A stretch of 64,000 bases of DNA from NCBI GenBank assembly GCA_022821725.1, contig JAJEDB010000091.1, forward strand, positions 1 through 64,000, read 5' to 3'. The notes beneath the pieces are model-generated. The model ran no database searches and had not been told where the DNA came from. It was given only the letters and a program-made list of their open reading frames with translations. Shown piece after piece: positions 33,332 to 41,777 of the stretch. The stretch is from Candidatus Poribacteria bacterium (GTDB lineage: Bacteria > Poribacteria > WGA-4E > WGA-3G). The position numbers and the translations under genes are program-made. How positions within the stretch are numbered: position 1 is the stretch's first letter; the number at the start of each line of letters is the position of its first letter.

Positions 33332-36241
33332 CTATTCTACCATCTTCTCAAGGATCTGCTCAAGGAGCTGATCGCTATCGGCTTCCCGCTCCCGATATTG
33401 TTGGACCAACTCCGCTAACGTTGACGGTTTTTCACCTTTCGTGAGTGTTTCACCATTCGCTGGGATTCCCAACAGCAGCATATTCAATGCCTCATCAAAT
33501 GTCTGCGCCTGCACCGCCTCAAGTTCATTTGATCCTGCCTTCAAGACCACCATCTCTAACTTCGGACGCCGCGGCTTGTCGTCATCTTCACCCTCCGGCT
33601 TTTTCGCTTGCAGGTAAATCGCCTCAAGATAGAACAGCGCGTCCTCAATCGGAATAATCAGTAGATTGCCCCGAATCACATCGTTTGCCGCTTGCCAACC
33701 GCGTTGTTGATCTCCGGTCTTCTTATTAATATCGTCTTCCACCTGTGTCGGTCCAGCGATCCCTGCGTTCTCAGGAAGCACATAAACGATACGCTCACCG
33801 TAATGCGGTTGATCGCAGCGTGCCACCATCCATGCCTTCAACTGTTTCTCGCGATCTCGCGGCGCGAATGGAATCACATTCACGAACTCAACTTTTTCCT
33901 CACCCGGCAACTTCAACATAGCGTAATAGGGCATCATTTCCTGATCGGCTTGTGAGGAGTAGTATGCCTCTTTCGGTATCGACCAGGGGTTCGTATTATC
34001 ATAGAACCCGCTCGCTTGCCGGTAATAATCGCCGTAAAGTCTCGCTTGAATCCGGGTCAGGTAATCCGGGTACCGCAAGTGCGCCGCCAACCCGTCCGGC
34101 ATCTCCGAGAGTGATTTAAAGAGATTCGGAAACGCTTTCTGGTACGTCCGCATCACGGTTTCGTCTTCTTCATCTTTCTTGATGGCATAGAAATCCACCG
34201 CACCGGTGTAAGCGTTAACAACAGCGACACCGGCATTTCGGATGTAGTTGAACGTATCAAAATCCGGCTCCTCATATAGCTCACTGTCTGTGAGTTGCGT
34301 TTTATCGTCCACATACATCTGTGCGTTCGGATAATACCGGCTTGTCACATAGAAGTCGATGATCCAATACAACTGTTTATTGTTAATCACAATATACGGG
34401 TCGGGGTCGTAATTCAGGAAGGGTGCTATGTATGAAACACGGTCTTTGACGAGGCGGTCATTGCGACGGGTGCCGATCCTCCGCCGGAACATGATTCGAC
34501 TCTCTGGTGTCAGTTTCTCTGAGATGAGAATGGGGATGAAATCGAATCGAAGCGCGAAACAGAGTCGACGGACCCAACCCCCTAAAGACACGCCTCCGTC
34601 CCCAGTGTATGTATGCTGCATCCATTCAGGTATTTCTGGAGTTTCCGTAACACCCTCGTCCCTTTCGGGGTCCAGTCTGCGTTCAGCACTATTTGCATCG
34701 CGATCGGTGTTCACAATCATGTAGTTGCGGATCATCTCACCGTAGTAAATCTGCGGATATTCTACTGTCAGTTCCTTGTAAGCACTATCGATCGGTGTAT
34801 CCTTGACCCAGAGTTTCGGTAAACCCTCGCCAACGAACTCGTTCACGGGGGCGACACACACGCCATAGCCGTGCGTAAAAGAGCGGAGATCCGTTTTCAG
34901 GCGATCCCATCCCGTAATCTCGGTACCAGGATCAATTTCACGGGCGGCTATCAGGACCTGCCGATATTCACCCTCTACTGTATATCTGTCGACATCAGTA
35001 TACGGATGGAAGTTGTAATGCGGTTTAATCTGTGTCTCTCGGAGGGCCTCATACAGTACGCGTCGATCCCAAATCTGGATATTCTTCTTGACCTCGGCAT
35101 TTTCCGTTATCATTTCCAGTGTTGCGGTCCCAGGCTCGCGGTCAACCCTCACGATCTCATCGAGATCAAAGGCGCGGCGTGTCTCTTCGATGTGCCTCTG
35201 CAGGTACCGACCCTCCTTGAGAAAAGGTTCCACACGCATACGTGCCACGTGGAGACCCAACGGGTATGCTTGGATCAACAGCACGTAACTCAATCCCCAT
35301 ATCGCCCCAGACACATACCACAACAGTCGTTTCCGCCAGAAGATGTTAATCACAATAACGATTGCGATCCCGATCAGCGCGCCGCAATAAATTTTCGTGG
35401 CACCTGCAAGGTGAAAGTCCACGTAAAATAACCCGTGGAGGGTCCGTAACCCGTTCGTCAAGGGCTTTGTATATACCTTGTCCCAGAGGTTCACATAGCT
35501 CCGCCACCCGCTGACGATCAGTAGCAATATCCATAAAGCCGAGCCGTGGAAGATAATATGTCGTTTCACACGAGCCATCGTGTGGGCGTCCCGACGGTAA
35601 TAGAAATTATATAACAACCCAACGACAATACACGTTACCCACAGCGTTATCTCTACCCAGAGACTCACCCATCGGTGGAGCGGGAAACTAAAGAGGTAGA
35701 AATTCCGATCCATTCCGAAATGGAGAGAGCTCTCTACTGCTACCACATCTGATTGATTCAGGTACCGAAGCATTATATCGTCCAATAGAAGCATCGGTCC
35801 TGCGAGCAGAAGTGCCGCAATCAACGTGATACAGATGACCATCCGATGAAAAGAGAAGGTCTGCGTATGTGTCCAGCGCCGAAACTCGCGGGATTCTGGA
35901 CACAACATGTTAGCGATCGCCGTGTTGGCATTCATAAATCCAGCAGCGACAATGAAACAGACACCGAAAATGCCCCACCGAACCTTCTGGAGTCCCCAGA
36001 ACACAGCAGCGTATCCGATGTGTTCAAACCAGAGGTGTTCTGTATAGAGATGCGCCAAGGGGAAGAAGCAGCTCATCGCAATCAGCACGCTCAACGTCCA
36101 GAGCAGATACGCCTGCCATTTGTTATGAACGCCGCGCCGCCAGTAACCGCTCCGTCGGTACCGAAGGATACCCCATATTAAGGTAACACCGACAAGGAGT
36201 ATGCTTAAAAGTAACTGTGCGATAGCAAGATCTGCTGTCAT
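33332..36241 (-). CDS. UPF0182 family membrane protein
   Basis: 969 residues, the family's normal length. The N-terminal 330 residues hold about seven membrane helices (for example LLLSILLVGVTLIWGIL and VICITLIAALLLAGPMLLL). The large extracytoplasmic part contains the conserved YPQIYYGE, YWIIDFYVTSRYYPNA and NPWSIPKEAYY. The C-terminus has an acidic/charged stretch (KKPEGEDDDKPRRPK). Function of UPF0182 is unknown. Gene stands alone on the minus strand. Convergent with the sulfotransferase-like gene, with 30 bases between the ends. Confidence 0.93.
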   Translation of the reverse strand: MTADLAIAQLLLSILLVGVTLIWGILRYRRSGYWRRGVHNKWQAYLLWTLSVLIAMSCFFPLAHLYTEHLWFEHIGYAAVFWGLQKVRWGIFGVCFIVAAGFMNANTAIANMLCPESREFRRWTHTQTFSFHRMVICITLIAALLLAGPMLLLDDIMLRYLNQSDVVAVESSLHFGMDRNFYLFSFPLHRWVSLWVEITLWVTCIVVGLLYNFYYRRDAHTMARVKRHIIFHGSALWILLLIVSGWRSYVNLWDKVYTKPLTNGLRTLHGLFYVDFHLAGATKIYCGALIGIAIVIVINIFWRKRLLWYVSGAIWGLSYVLLIQAYPLGLHVARMRVEPFLKEGRYLQRHIEETRRAFDLDEIVRVDREPGTATLEMITENAEVKKNIQIWDRRVLYEALRETQIKPHYNFHPYTDVDRYTVEGEYRQVLIAAREIDPGTEITGWDRLKTDLRSFTHGYGVCVAPVNEFVGEGLPKLWVKDTPIDSAYKELTVEYPQIYYGEMIRNYMIVNTDRDANSAERRLDPERDEGVTETPEIPEWMQHTYTGDGGVSLGGWVRRLCFALRFDFIPILISEKLTPESRIMFRRRIGTRRNDRLVKDRVSYIAPFLNYDPDPYIVINNKQLYWIIDFYVTSRYYPNAQMYVDDKTQLTDSELYEEPDFDTFNYIRNAGVAVVNAYTGAVDFYAIKKDEEDETVMRTYQKAFPNLFKSLSEMPDGLAAHLRYPDYLTRIQARLYGDYYRQASGFYDNTNPWSIPKEAYYSSQADQEMMPYYAMLKLPGEEKVEFVNVIPFAPRDREKQLKAWMVARCDQPHYGERIVYVLPENAGIAGPTQVEDDINKKTGDQQRGWQAANDVIRGNLLIIPIEDALFYLEAIYLQAKKPEGEDDDKPRRPKLEMVVLKAGSNELEAVQAQTFDEALNMLLLGIPANGETLTKGEKPSTLAELVQQYREREADSDQLLEQILEKMVE

Positions 36242-36358
36242 GATGAGTGCCTCCTACAAGACATTATAGCATAGGTGTAGAGACTTCGCAAATTCGGTCG
36301 TCAGAATCAGGATTTTCAGGACAGGGGATTGTTGACGGCTGCCTGCTGATTGCTAACT

Positions 36359-36384
36359 TGTGGGAACGAACTATGCTCGCGATA
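36359..36384 (+). repeat. Short palindromic repeat (GTAGGAACGAGC...GCTCGCGATA family)
   Basis: TGTGGGAACGAACTATGCTC followed by GCGATA; aligns base for base with 42945-42970 (TGTAGGAACGAGCTGTGCTC then GCGATA), with four differences. Confidence 0.65.
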
Positions 36385-36415
36385 GCCCGCGTAATCCACG
36401 ATTCAGACAAAAAAT

Positions 36416-36925
36416 TTGACAAAAAACATCCATTACGCTATAATTAATATCAATTCAACCCTAAAAACACCGAAATACGCGTTTTTCGCACCCTGTTGAA
36501 AAAAAATACTTGACAAAAATACCCAATTTCTGTAGAATTTCAAATATACGAAAAATAGTATTGACTTTTTTTCGTAACTATTTTACAATTATGGGTGTTA
36601 ATAAAGGGCATAGAAGGCATGGAGACCGAATCCTCGCCAAAACCGAGAATCCGAACGCTCCACTTCTGAAAACATTTTTTCAAAAAAATTTGACAAAAAA
36701 TACAGCCTACGGTATAATTAATAACGTGTAACGTAGGTTGGGTAGGGTGTCAGTGAAACCCAACAAAACCCACTACACATTTTTTTGAAGAAAAATTTGA
36801 CACTGCATTACAAATGTAGTATAATAATTACATAACTGCGGTAGAACGGACTTCCTGAATTCTAATTTGAGCGATTTCCGGTCCCGCTAAAAAAGACTTG
36901 ACTTTTTTCGTAACTCGTTTACAAT
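36416..36925 (+). promoter_or_regulatory. Array of six tandem sigma70-type promoters
   Basis: Six -35/-10 pairs on the plus strand: TTGACA 36416/TATAAT 36439; TTGACA 36510/TAGAAT 36533; TTGACT 36561/TACAAT 36584; TTGACA 36690/TATAAT 36713; TTGACA 36797/TATAAT 36820; TTGACT 36898/TACAAT 36920. Five have 17-bp spacers, the last 16. Units 1 and 4 share AAATTTGACAAAAAA and ACG-TATAATTAATA. Units 3 and 6 share TTTTTTCGTAACT and TTTACAATTA. The array therefore grew by duplication of two promoter types. All point toward the structured region and the gene at 37344. Confidence 0.75.
36737..36764 (+). repeat. Palindromic GTTGGGT/ACCCAAC element between promoters
   Basis: GTAGGTTGGGTAGGGTGTCA is followed by GTGAAACCCAACAAAACCC. 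The arms GTTGGGT and ACCCAAC pair across a 14-base loop. Similar hairpin units occur between genes of many unrelated bacteria. Confidence 0.5.
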
Positions 36926-36945
36926 TAACAACGTTTATACAAGTG

Positions 36946-37166
36946 GTTTGGCATAATCTATAAAAGATACTCCAAACCTAAATTTCCAAGCGTGTGCCGA
37001 AGACACCTACCTTTACTGGTAGACGAGGCTCCCTAACCTCACAGCCTTCAATAACACGCACCAAAGGTTAGTTCAGAATAGATTTCATCCCTGAAAATCT
37101 GTTCTTGCTGTTTGACAAGAAAGCACACGATGTGAAGTGTGCAGGGGCACGCATCCCTACTGCCCC
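36946..37166 (+). ncRNA. Candidate structured RNA downstream of the promoter array
   Basis: A run of perfect or near-perfect helices. AACCT/AGGTT (36975-37069) encloses GCGTGT/ACACGC (36990-37059), which encloses CTACC/GGTAG (37007-37022) and GAGG/CCTC (37025-37040), so a branched domain. Next come AGAATAGATTT/AAATCTGTTCT (37075-37105, 11 pairs, one T-G), GCACAC/GTGTGC (37123-37142) and GGGGCA/TGCCCC (37144-37166). An alternative pair GTTTGG/CCAAAC (36946-36977) competes with the AACCT strand, as in a switch. No known family (rnpB, tmRNA, SRP RNA, common riboswitches) recognised. Ends of the RNA are not defined. Confidence 0.5.
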
Positions 37167-37220
37167 ACGGTGTTTGGTACGAATGTTTTTTAGTTTGATT
37201 TAAATGGAGGAAAATTAGTA

Positions 37221-37343
37221 ATGTTGTCTAATAAGTGGACATTTTCCTGAACAAGTTTAATTGTAATCTTGGCGCTCGCCTGTGCCGTCCCTTAATTATC
37301 GCTCCTGCTGATGCTACCGCTCCTGAAATAGCAAGAGTTCTGT
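37221..37343 (+). pseudogene. Decayed start of a secreted-protein gene
   Basis: Strong SD GGAGG precedes ATG 37221, which encodes MLSNKWTFS then TGA (37248). Continuing in frame gives TSLIVILALACAVP then TAA (37293), a convincing signal-peptide core. In the +1 frame the reading continues as LIIAPADATAPEIARVLYEA, like a mature N-terminus. So one signal peptide carries a stop and a frameshift, and the rest of the gene is gone, replaced by the start of the gene at 37344. The promoter array probably served this gene once. Confidence 0.55.
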
Positions 37344-39194
37344 ATGAAGCCGTATCTACTAACGCTTTTTCTTGTTCTTGTACTCCCTTTCGCGGGACAC
37401 ACCGCGTCCGAATACAAAATCACAAAAAAACATCGCGTTATCCAAGAGGCATCCTTACAACCGAGCAACGTTCCCATCGGCACAGAAATTTCGCGTCTCA
37501 CCTTCACGACACTCCACAGCGAGACACATAATTTAGATACCCTCACCGCACAGGGACCCGTTGTCTTCGCGTTCCTCGCAACCGAATGCCCAGTCGCACA
37601 ACGCTATACGATGCGTCTGAAACGGTTACATGCTGAATTCGCACCTCGAAATATCACTTTCATCGCAGTCTACGCCAACGAAAACGATTCCGAAGACGAT
37701 GTAAAGAACTACATCACCAAAGCAGATTATCCCTTCTCTGTCGTAAAGGACACAACCGGCAAAATCGCACGTGCTCTCGGCGCAACCATGACACCGCAGG
37801 CTGTTCTCGTTGATACAACCCGTAGGATCACCTACCGTGGTGCCATTGATGATAACCGCTACGAGCCACGCGTCAAGCACCACTACCTACAAGACGCCCT
37901 TGTCGCGACGCACACCGATACCCTTATCCCCGTGCAAGAGATACCGGCGTTCGGATGCACGATCCATCTCCCCGAAACCGATCTCTCCACAGAGATTACC
38001 TATAGTCAGCACATCGCATCGATTCTCCAGAAGAATTGCCAGACGTGCCATCGACACGGCGAAGTCGCCCCCTTCACACTCACCGATTACAGCGACGCAA
38101 AGGCGTGGGCAACCGAAATCGCTGAATACACACAGGCACGTCTCATGCCACCGTGGAAACCCGCACCCGGCTACGGCGACTTCAAAAATGAACGGCAACT
38201 CACAGACGCCGAGATCCAGATGATCGCACACTGGGTGGAAGCCGGCGCACCCGCAGGGGATCTTGATTCTATCCCACCGGCACCGGAGTTTCCTGACAGT
38301 TGGGCACTCGGTGAACCCGATTGGATCGCTGAAATGCCAGTCGAATATGAAATTGAACCCGAAGGCGAAGACGAATATCGGCAGTTCATTATACCCACTA
38401 ACTTCGAGACGGACATGTACGTCCAAGCCGTTGATGTCCAACCCGGCAACCGCAAAACCGTACATCACGTCATCGCCTATTTAGACGTGAACGGCGAAGC
38501 GCGTAAACTCGACGCGCAGGACCCCAAACCGGGTTATGTTACAGAGGGGACAGGACCTGGGTTTGATAGTGAAGGGACAGTTGGTGGTTGGGCACCCGGT
38601 GTTACACCGTTGGTCCTACCGGAAGGGGTCGGTTATCTTCTACCGAAAGGGGCCGATATCGTCATGCAAGTGCATTACTATCGCACTGGGCATCTGGAAC
38701 GCGATCGTTCGCGGTTGGGGTTATATTTCTCCAAAACCGCAGAAACCGCCAAATTGCGTATCGGAGACGCAATTAACAGCGATTTCGTTATCCCTGCCGG
38801 TGAAAATTGGTATGAGGTTTTGGCATCGGAAACGTTTAAAAAAGACGTTTACCTCTTAGCAACGATGCCGCACATGCACCTCCTCGGACGCGACATGCGG
38901 CTTGTTGCCATAACGCCATCCGGGGATAAACATGATCTCATCTGGATCCAGGATTGGGATTTCAATTGGCAGGACGTCTACCACTATCGCGAGCCGCTTT
39001 TCTTACCTGCTGGCACCCGTGTTGATCTCGTTGCGCATTTCGATAATTCCGCGGAAAACCCAGCCAACCCCCATGATCCACCGGTCCCTGTTGGTTGGGG
39101 TGAAAAAACGACAGACGAGATGTGTATCGGATTTCTATATTACGTCAAAGCCAGCGAATTTTCACCGGGTCTCACAACAACGACGCTACCGTAA
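37344..39194 (+). CDS. Secreted redoxin - cytochrome c - copper type II monooxygenase-like protein
   Basis: 616 residues. Signal peptide (LLTLFLVLVLPFAGHTA). Residues about 45-185 are a redoxin/AhpC-like domain (VVFAFLATECPVAQRYTMRL, a single peroxidatic-type Cys). Residues about 215-310 hold one heme motif CQTCH with the later Met in RLMPPW, as in planctomycete-type cytochromes. The C-terminal 300 residues resemble the copper type II ascorbate-dependent monooxygenase fold, with HHVIAY, MQVHYYRTGH and MPHMHLLGRDM supplying His/Met copper ligands. Probably a periplasmic electron-transfer oxidase or monooxygenase; substrate unknown. The SD is weak. The end overlaps the convergent YihY gene by 23 bases. 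Confidence 0.87.
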   Translation: MKPYLLTLFLVLVLPFAGHTASEYKITKKHRVIQEASLQPSNVPIGTEISRLTFTTLHSETHNLDTLTAQGPVVFAFLATECPVAQRYTMRLKRLHAEFAPRNITFIAVYANENDSEDDVKNYITKADYPFSVVKDTTGKIARALGATMTPQAVLVDTTRRITYRGAIDDNRYEPRVKHHYLQDALVATHTDTLIPVQEIPAFGCTIHLPETDLSTEITYSQHIASILQKNCQTCHRHGEVAPFTLTDYSDAKAWATEIAEYTQARLMPPWKPAPGYGDFKNERQLTDAEIQMIAHWVEAGAPAGDLDSIPPAPEFPDSWALGEPDWIAEMPVEYEIEPEGEDEYRQFIIPTNFETDMYVQAVDVQPGNRKTVHHVIAYLDVNGEARKLDAQDPKPGYVTEGTGPGFDSEGTVGGWAPGVTPLVLPEGVGYLLPKGADIVMQVHYYRTGHLERDRSRLGLYFSKTAETAKLRIGDAINSDFVIPAGENWYEVLASETFKKDVYLLATMPHMHLLGRDMRLVAITPSGDKHDLIWIQDWDFNWQDVYHYREPLFLPAGTRVDLVAHFDNSAENPANPHDPPVPVGWGEKTTDEMCIGFLYYVKASEFSPGLTTTTLP

Positions 39195-40404
39195 CCTGAT
39201 CCAAACACTCACGCTGAGACTCCTGAAGCCTCCCTAACACACGTGCGCCCGACTCAGACGATATTCCGCGCACAAAATGCGTCGTCATCTCACCCTCAAC
39301 CGCATCCACAAGCGTTGCCACCGTAATATTCTCTAACGCACGCGCCGGGAGATACCCGTTCGTGTCCCCTTCAATCTCATAGATTAACCCCGCCGCCTTA
39401 AACCGTTCAAAACTCTGGTGCACAACCTCCTCCGAAACACCCGAACGCGCAACAATATCTTCTGCCAAACACGCTCCCTCGCCTTTAGCAAAACGCTCCG
39501 CTACAATCAGAAACAACGTAATAACACCCGAAGCGTTCAAATAACCGTTGGCCGCATAGCGAAACTGACGGCTCCTGGTGTCCTGCTGACGGAAATGCTG
39601 AACAGAATTCGAGACCTCCGCACCAAGCAGAGTCACCACCCACGCCACGTATGTCCAAATAGCGAAGGTAATCAACATCGCCATCGCACCATAGATGTCG
39701 CTATAGTTCTGCCACAGCAACTCAAGATAACGCCCAAAGGCGATCCTGGCGATCTGGAAAAACGTCCCGGCAACAAGTGTACCCAGCAGTGCCGCACTCC
39801 ACTTCACAAACGTATTCGGCATTGCAATATACATCAGGAAAAACAGACAGTAGACCAACACCCATGGGAACACATGACCGAATACCCAGTTGGTAGCTGT
39901 CGAGAAGAAAAGCCAAATCAACAGCGGTCCCACGGAGAGCAGTGTATAGAAAACGGCGTATTTCTGGAACGCTTGCACCACCGGCAACCGCCGCCGCGCC
40001 CCCCAAATATCGTTAAAATGCTGCTCCACCGACATGAATAGCATCGTCGAGACCAGTAGGAATAGGAGAAACCCGCCAACGCTCAGTCCACCAAGATTTC
40101 TATTGGCAAATCCTGAAAGTTCTGATACAATTTCCTCAGCACTATAGCGGGGCAGGAAGTTATCACGGAGCACTACGATTAACGGCGAATTATCATCTTC
40201 CACAAGACCAAACGTTTTCAGCAAAAACAGCGCAACCGCAGACAACGGCACAAGACATAACAACGTATTAAACGCCAACGACGATGCCTGCTGAAGACAT
40301 TTATGCCCCATGAATTGATGCCAGACGTTCACGCCGAGACGCAAAACAGACACTCGAGCATCGCGGAAATATCCCTTGTATGTTTCGGAAAGGTTATGTA
40401 TCAT
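39172..40404 (-). CDS. YihY/BrkB family inner-membrane protein with C-terminal winged-helix-like domain
   Basis: 410 residues. About six membrane helices in the YihY/UPF0761 arrangement. QQASSLAFNTLLCLVPLSAV near the start, then NDIWGARRRLPVVQAFQKY and YGAMAMLITFAIWTYVAWVVTLLGAEV are family landmarks. Residues 290-410 form a soluble domain with a helix-turn-helix look (EDIVARSGVSEEVVHQSFER), as in the longer bacterial members once called RNase BN. Function of the family is uncertain. The start (40404) overlaps slightly the upstream end of the divergent methyltransferase region. Confidence 0.9.
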   Translation of the reverse strand: MIHNLSETYKGYFRDARVSVLRLGVNVWHQFMGHKCLQQASSLAFNTLLCLVPLSAVALFLLKTFGLVEDDNSPLIVVLRDNFLPRYSAEEIVSELSGFANRNLGGLSVGGFLLFLLVSTMLFMSVEQHFNDIWGARRRLPVVQAFQKYAVFYTLLSVGPLLIWLFFSTATNWVFGHVFPWVLVYCLFFLMYIAMPNTFVKWSAALLGTLVAGTFFQIARIAFGRYLELLWQNYSDIYGAMAMLITFAIWTYVAWVVTLLGAEVSNSVQHFRQQDTRSRQFRYAANGYLNASGVITLFLIVAERFAKGEGACLAEDIVARSGVSEEVVHQSFERFKAAGLIYEIEGDTNGYLPARALENITVATLVDAVEGEMTTHFVRGISSESGARVLGRLQESQRECLDQVTVASLL

Positions 40405-40412
40405 CGTATCTT

Positions 40413-41114
40413 ATGACAGACTCGAAACCGGATTTGATTTCACGCATAAAACGCAAACTTAGACAAAACCCGTTCTTATCTTACCTCATCGGATGCCCGT
40501 ATCCCGCCCCACGATGGAATCGATGTGTCAAAAAACGACTCCAGCGACTCGGTCCCGAGGCGAAAATCTTGGATCTCGGTGCTGGTAACCGCCGCCGCGC
40601 CCCAAATGTCATCAATCTTGAAATCGAAGTAACGCCTGAAGTCGATATTGTCGCAGATGGGCACTTTTTGCCGTTCAGCGACCGGACCTTTGATGCCGTG
40701 GTCTCTGAAGCCGTCCTTGAACACGTCCGATCACCGAATCTCGTTGTCGAGGAGATCTATCGTGTGCTGAAACCCGGTGGTTATATTTGCCTCGCTGTCC
40801 CGTTCCTACAAGGCTACCACGCTTCTCCGCATGATTATCAACGGTGGACAGTTCCGGGTATTGTTCAACTTTGTGCCGCCTTCTCCGAACTTGAGAGTGG
40901 TCCCTGCGCAGGTCCAACGACCTCTTTGCACTGGATTTTCCGAGAATATATCGGGTTGGTCTGTTCGTTCGGCAGTCTACTCCTCGCGAAAACAATCTCT
41001 CTTATTGTTGGGTGGCTGACATTTCCAATCCTGCTCTTAGATGTGCCACTCTCCCTACATAAAGATGCCCATATTTTGGCATCCGCCGTCTATTTCGTCG
41101 GAAGGAAGCCGTGA
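40413..41114 (+). CDS. SAM-dependent methyltransferase (type 11), membrane-associated
   Basis: 233 residues from ATG 40413; an earlier ATG at 40380 would overlap the divergent YihY start. Motif I is ILDLGAGNRRR, the acidic SAM-binding residue is in INLEIEV, and FDAVVSEAVLEHVRSP and RVLKPGGYICLAVP are motifs II and III of class I methyltransferases. The C-terminus has a hydrophobic segment (LLAKTISLIVGWLTFPILLL) that may anchor it in the membrane. Substrate unknown, perhaps a lipid or sugar. A strong terminator follows. Confidence 0.86.
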   Translation: MTDSKPDLISRIKRKLRQNPFLSYLIGCPYPAPRWNRCVKKRLQRLGPEAKILDLGAGNRRRAPNVINLEIEVTPEVDIVADGHFLPFSDRTFDAVVSEAVLEHVRSPNLVVEEIYRVLKPGGYICLAVPFLQGYHASPHDYQRWTVPGIVQLCAAFSELESGPCAGPTTSLHWIFREYIGLVCSFGSLLLAKTISLIVGWLTFPILLLDVPLSLHKDAHILASAVYFVGRKP

Positions 41115-41140
41115 GCCTATATGTTTTTCGTATTGTGATA

Positions 41141-41166
41141 GACCCCCGAATGAATTCGGGGGTTTT
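41141..41166 (+). terminator. Terminator of the methyltransferase gene
   Basis: CCCCCGAA (41143-41150), loop TGAA, TTCGGGGG (41155-41162), then TTTT. Confidence 0.85.
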
Positions 41167-41181
41167 ACACCGAATACTGAT

Positions 41182-41210
41182 AAAAAAAGGCGAGGTTAAG
41201 AAACCTCGCC
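41182..41210 (-). terminator. Terminator of the rpsU-dsRBD operon
   Basis: On the minus strand GGCGAGGTT (41202-41210), loop, AACCTCGCC (41189-41197), then seven T. Its stem is the same GGCGAGGTTTC type as the terminator at 46341. Confidence 0.88.
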
Positions 41211-41239
41211 AGCGAAAAAGGTACAATCGGAGTCTTGCT

Positions 41240-41758
41240 CTATTGGAACGTAATCTTATCCGCTTTTGCTTTCTCAAACAAACTCCGAACAATCTCTAAC
41301 GTCAATTTGGAGAGTTTTTGCGAAAATTCAGCATCTGTAAGTGTCCGGTACCGTGAAGGTTGCGATGCGGTAAGCCGTTCGTTGGCGATCGTCAGTGCGC
41401 TTGACACGAGAGGTATAGGTACTTCAAGAGGGATAGATGTATCTGGAACAGGTTCCGAAATTGGCGCAGGGGGTGTATCTACTGTGTCACCTGCTAAAAA
41501 ACTTTCGCGCCGCGAATTAATTTCGTCTAACACTTGTTGTGCGGCTACTTGGTGCGCAAATCTTTTTGAACCAGGAATCGGCTCCGGTGTCTCATGGACC
41601 CAATCTCCGTAAGACACGGTTACCTGCCATTGTGGAGAGTCCGCCGGTCCGTGCTGCGTCTCCGTGTAAGTCGGGTGGCGTAGCCCGCGTTCCTGGCAAT
41701 ATTGAATCAAAAGCCCTTTATAATTTTCCACAGCCTCGCCAGTCGCCAAATCTGTCAT
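41240..41758 (-). CDS. Stand-alone double-stranded RNA-binding domain protein
   Basis: 172 residues from ATG 41758, which has SD GGAGGG six bases upstream; a longer frame starting at 41824 overlaps rpsU. Residues about 10-78 are a dsRNA-binding motif: NYKGLLIQYCQERGL (helix 1), HPTYTETQHG, WQVTVSYGDW and the diagnostic GSKRFAHQVAAQQVLDEI (helix 2, KKxAK-like). A proline-rich linker follows, then a C-terminal helical segment ending SLFEKAKADK. There is no RNase III catalytic domain. It lies 19 bases after rpsU and shares its promoter and terminator, so a role in rRNA or ribosome assembly, or in RNA duplex handling, is inferred. Confidence 0.82.
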   Translation of the reverse strand: MTDLATGEAVENYKGLLIQYCQERGLRHPTYTETQHGPADSPQWQVTVSYGDWVHETPEPIPGSKRFAHQVAAQQVLDEINSRRESFLAGDTVDTPPAPISEPVPDTSIPLEVPIPLVSSALTIANERLTASQPSRYRTLTDAEFSQKLSKLTLEIVRSLFEKAKADKITFQ

Positions 41759-41777
41759 GTATCCCTCCTCAAGCGAT

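Larger units (their letters stand above)
36242..37343. other. 1.1-kb gene-free region: repeats, promoter array, structured RNA, decayed gene start
   Basis: The largest non-coding stretch of the window. From left: a relic AATCAGGATTTTCAGGA repeat (36304-36320), a palindromic repeat (36359-36384), six promoter-like units (36416-36925), an inserted GTTGGGT/ACCCAAC palindrome (36737-36764), a run of stable hairpins (36946-37166), and a decayed secreted-protein start (37221-37343). Base composition is strongly AT-rich up to 36930. Sub-elements are listed separately. Confidence 0.7.

Noticed and set aside
36946..37166. tmRNA, RNase P RNA, SRP RNA or a SAM/TPP/cobalamin/glycine riboswitch
   Set aside because: None of their conserved core sequences is present in the region.
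37305..37335. Hammerhead ribozyme-like core (CTGATG ... GAAA)
   Set aside because: The invariant A after CTGATG is a C, and no stem II or III pairs form around it.
39418..40041. 207-residue plus-strand frame antisense to the YihY gene
   Set aside because: The YihY protein on the other strand is complete and conserved; this frame is Arg/Gln/His-rich as typical of antisense frames.
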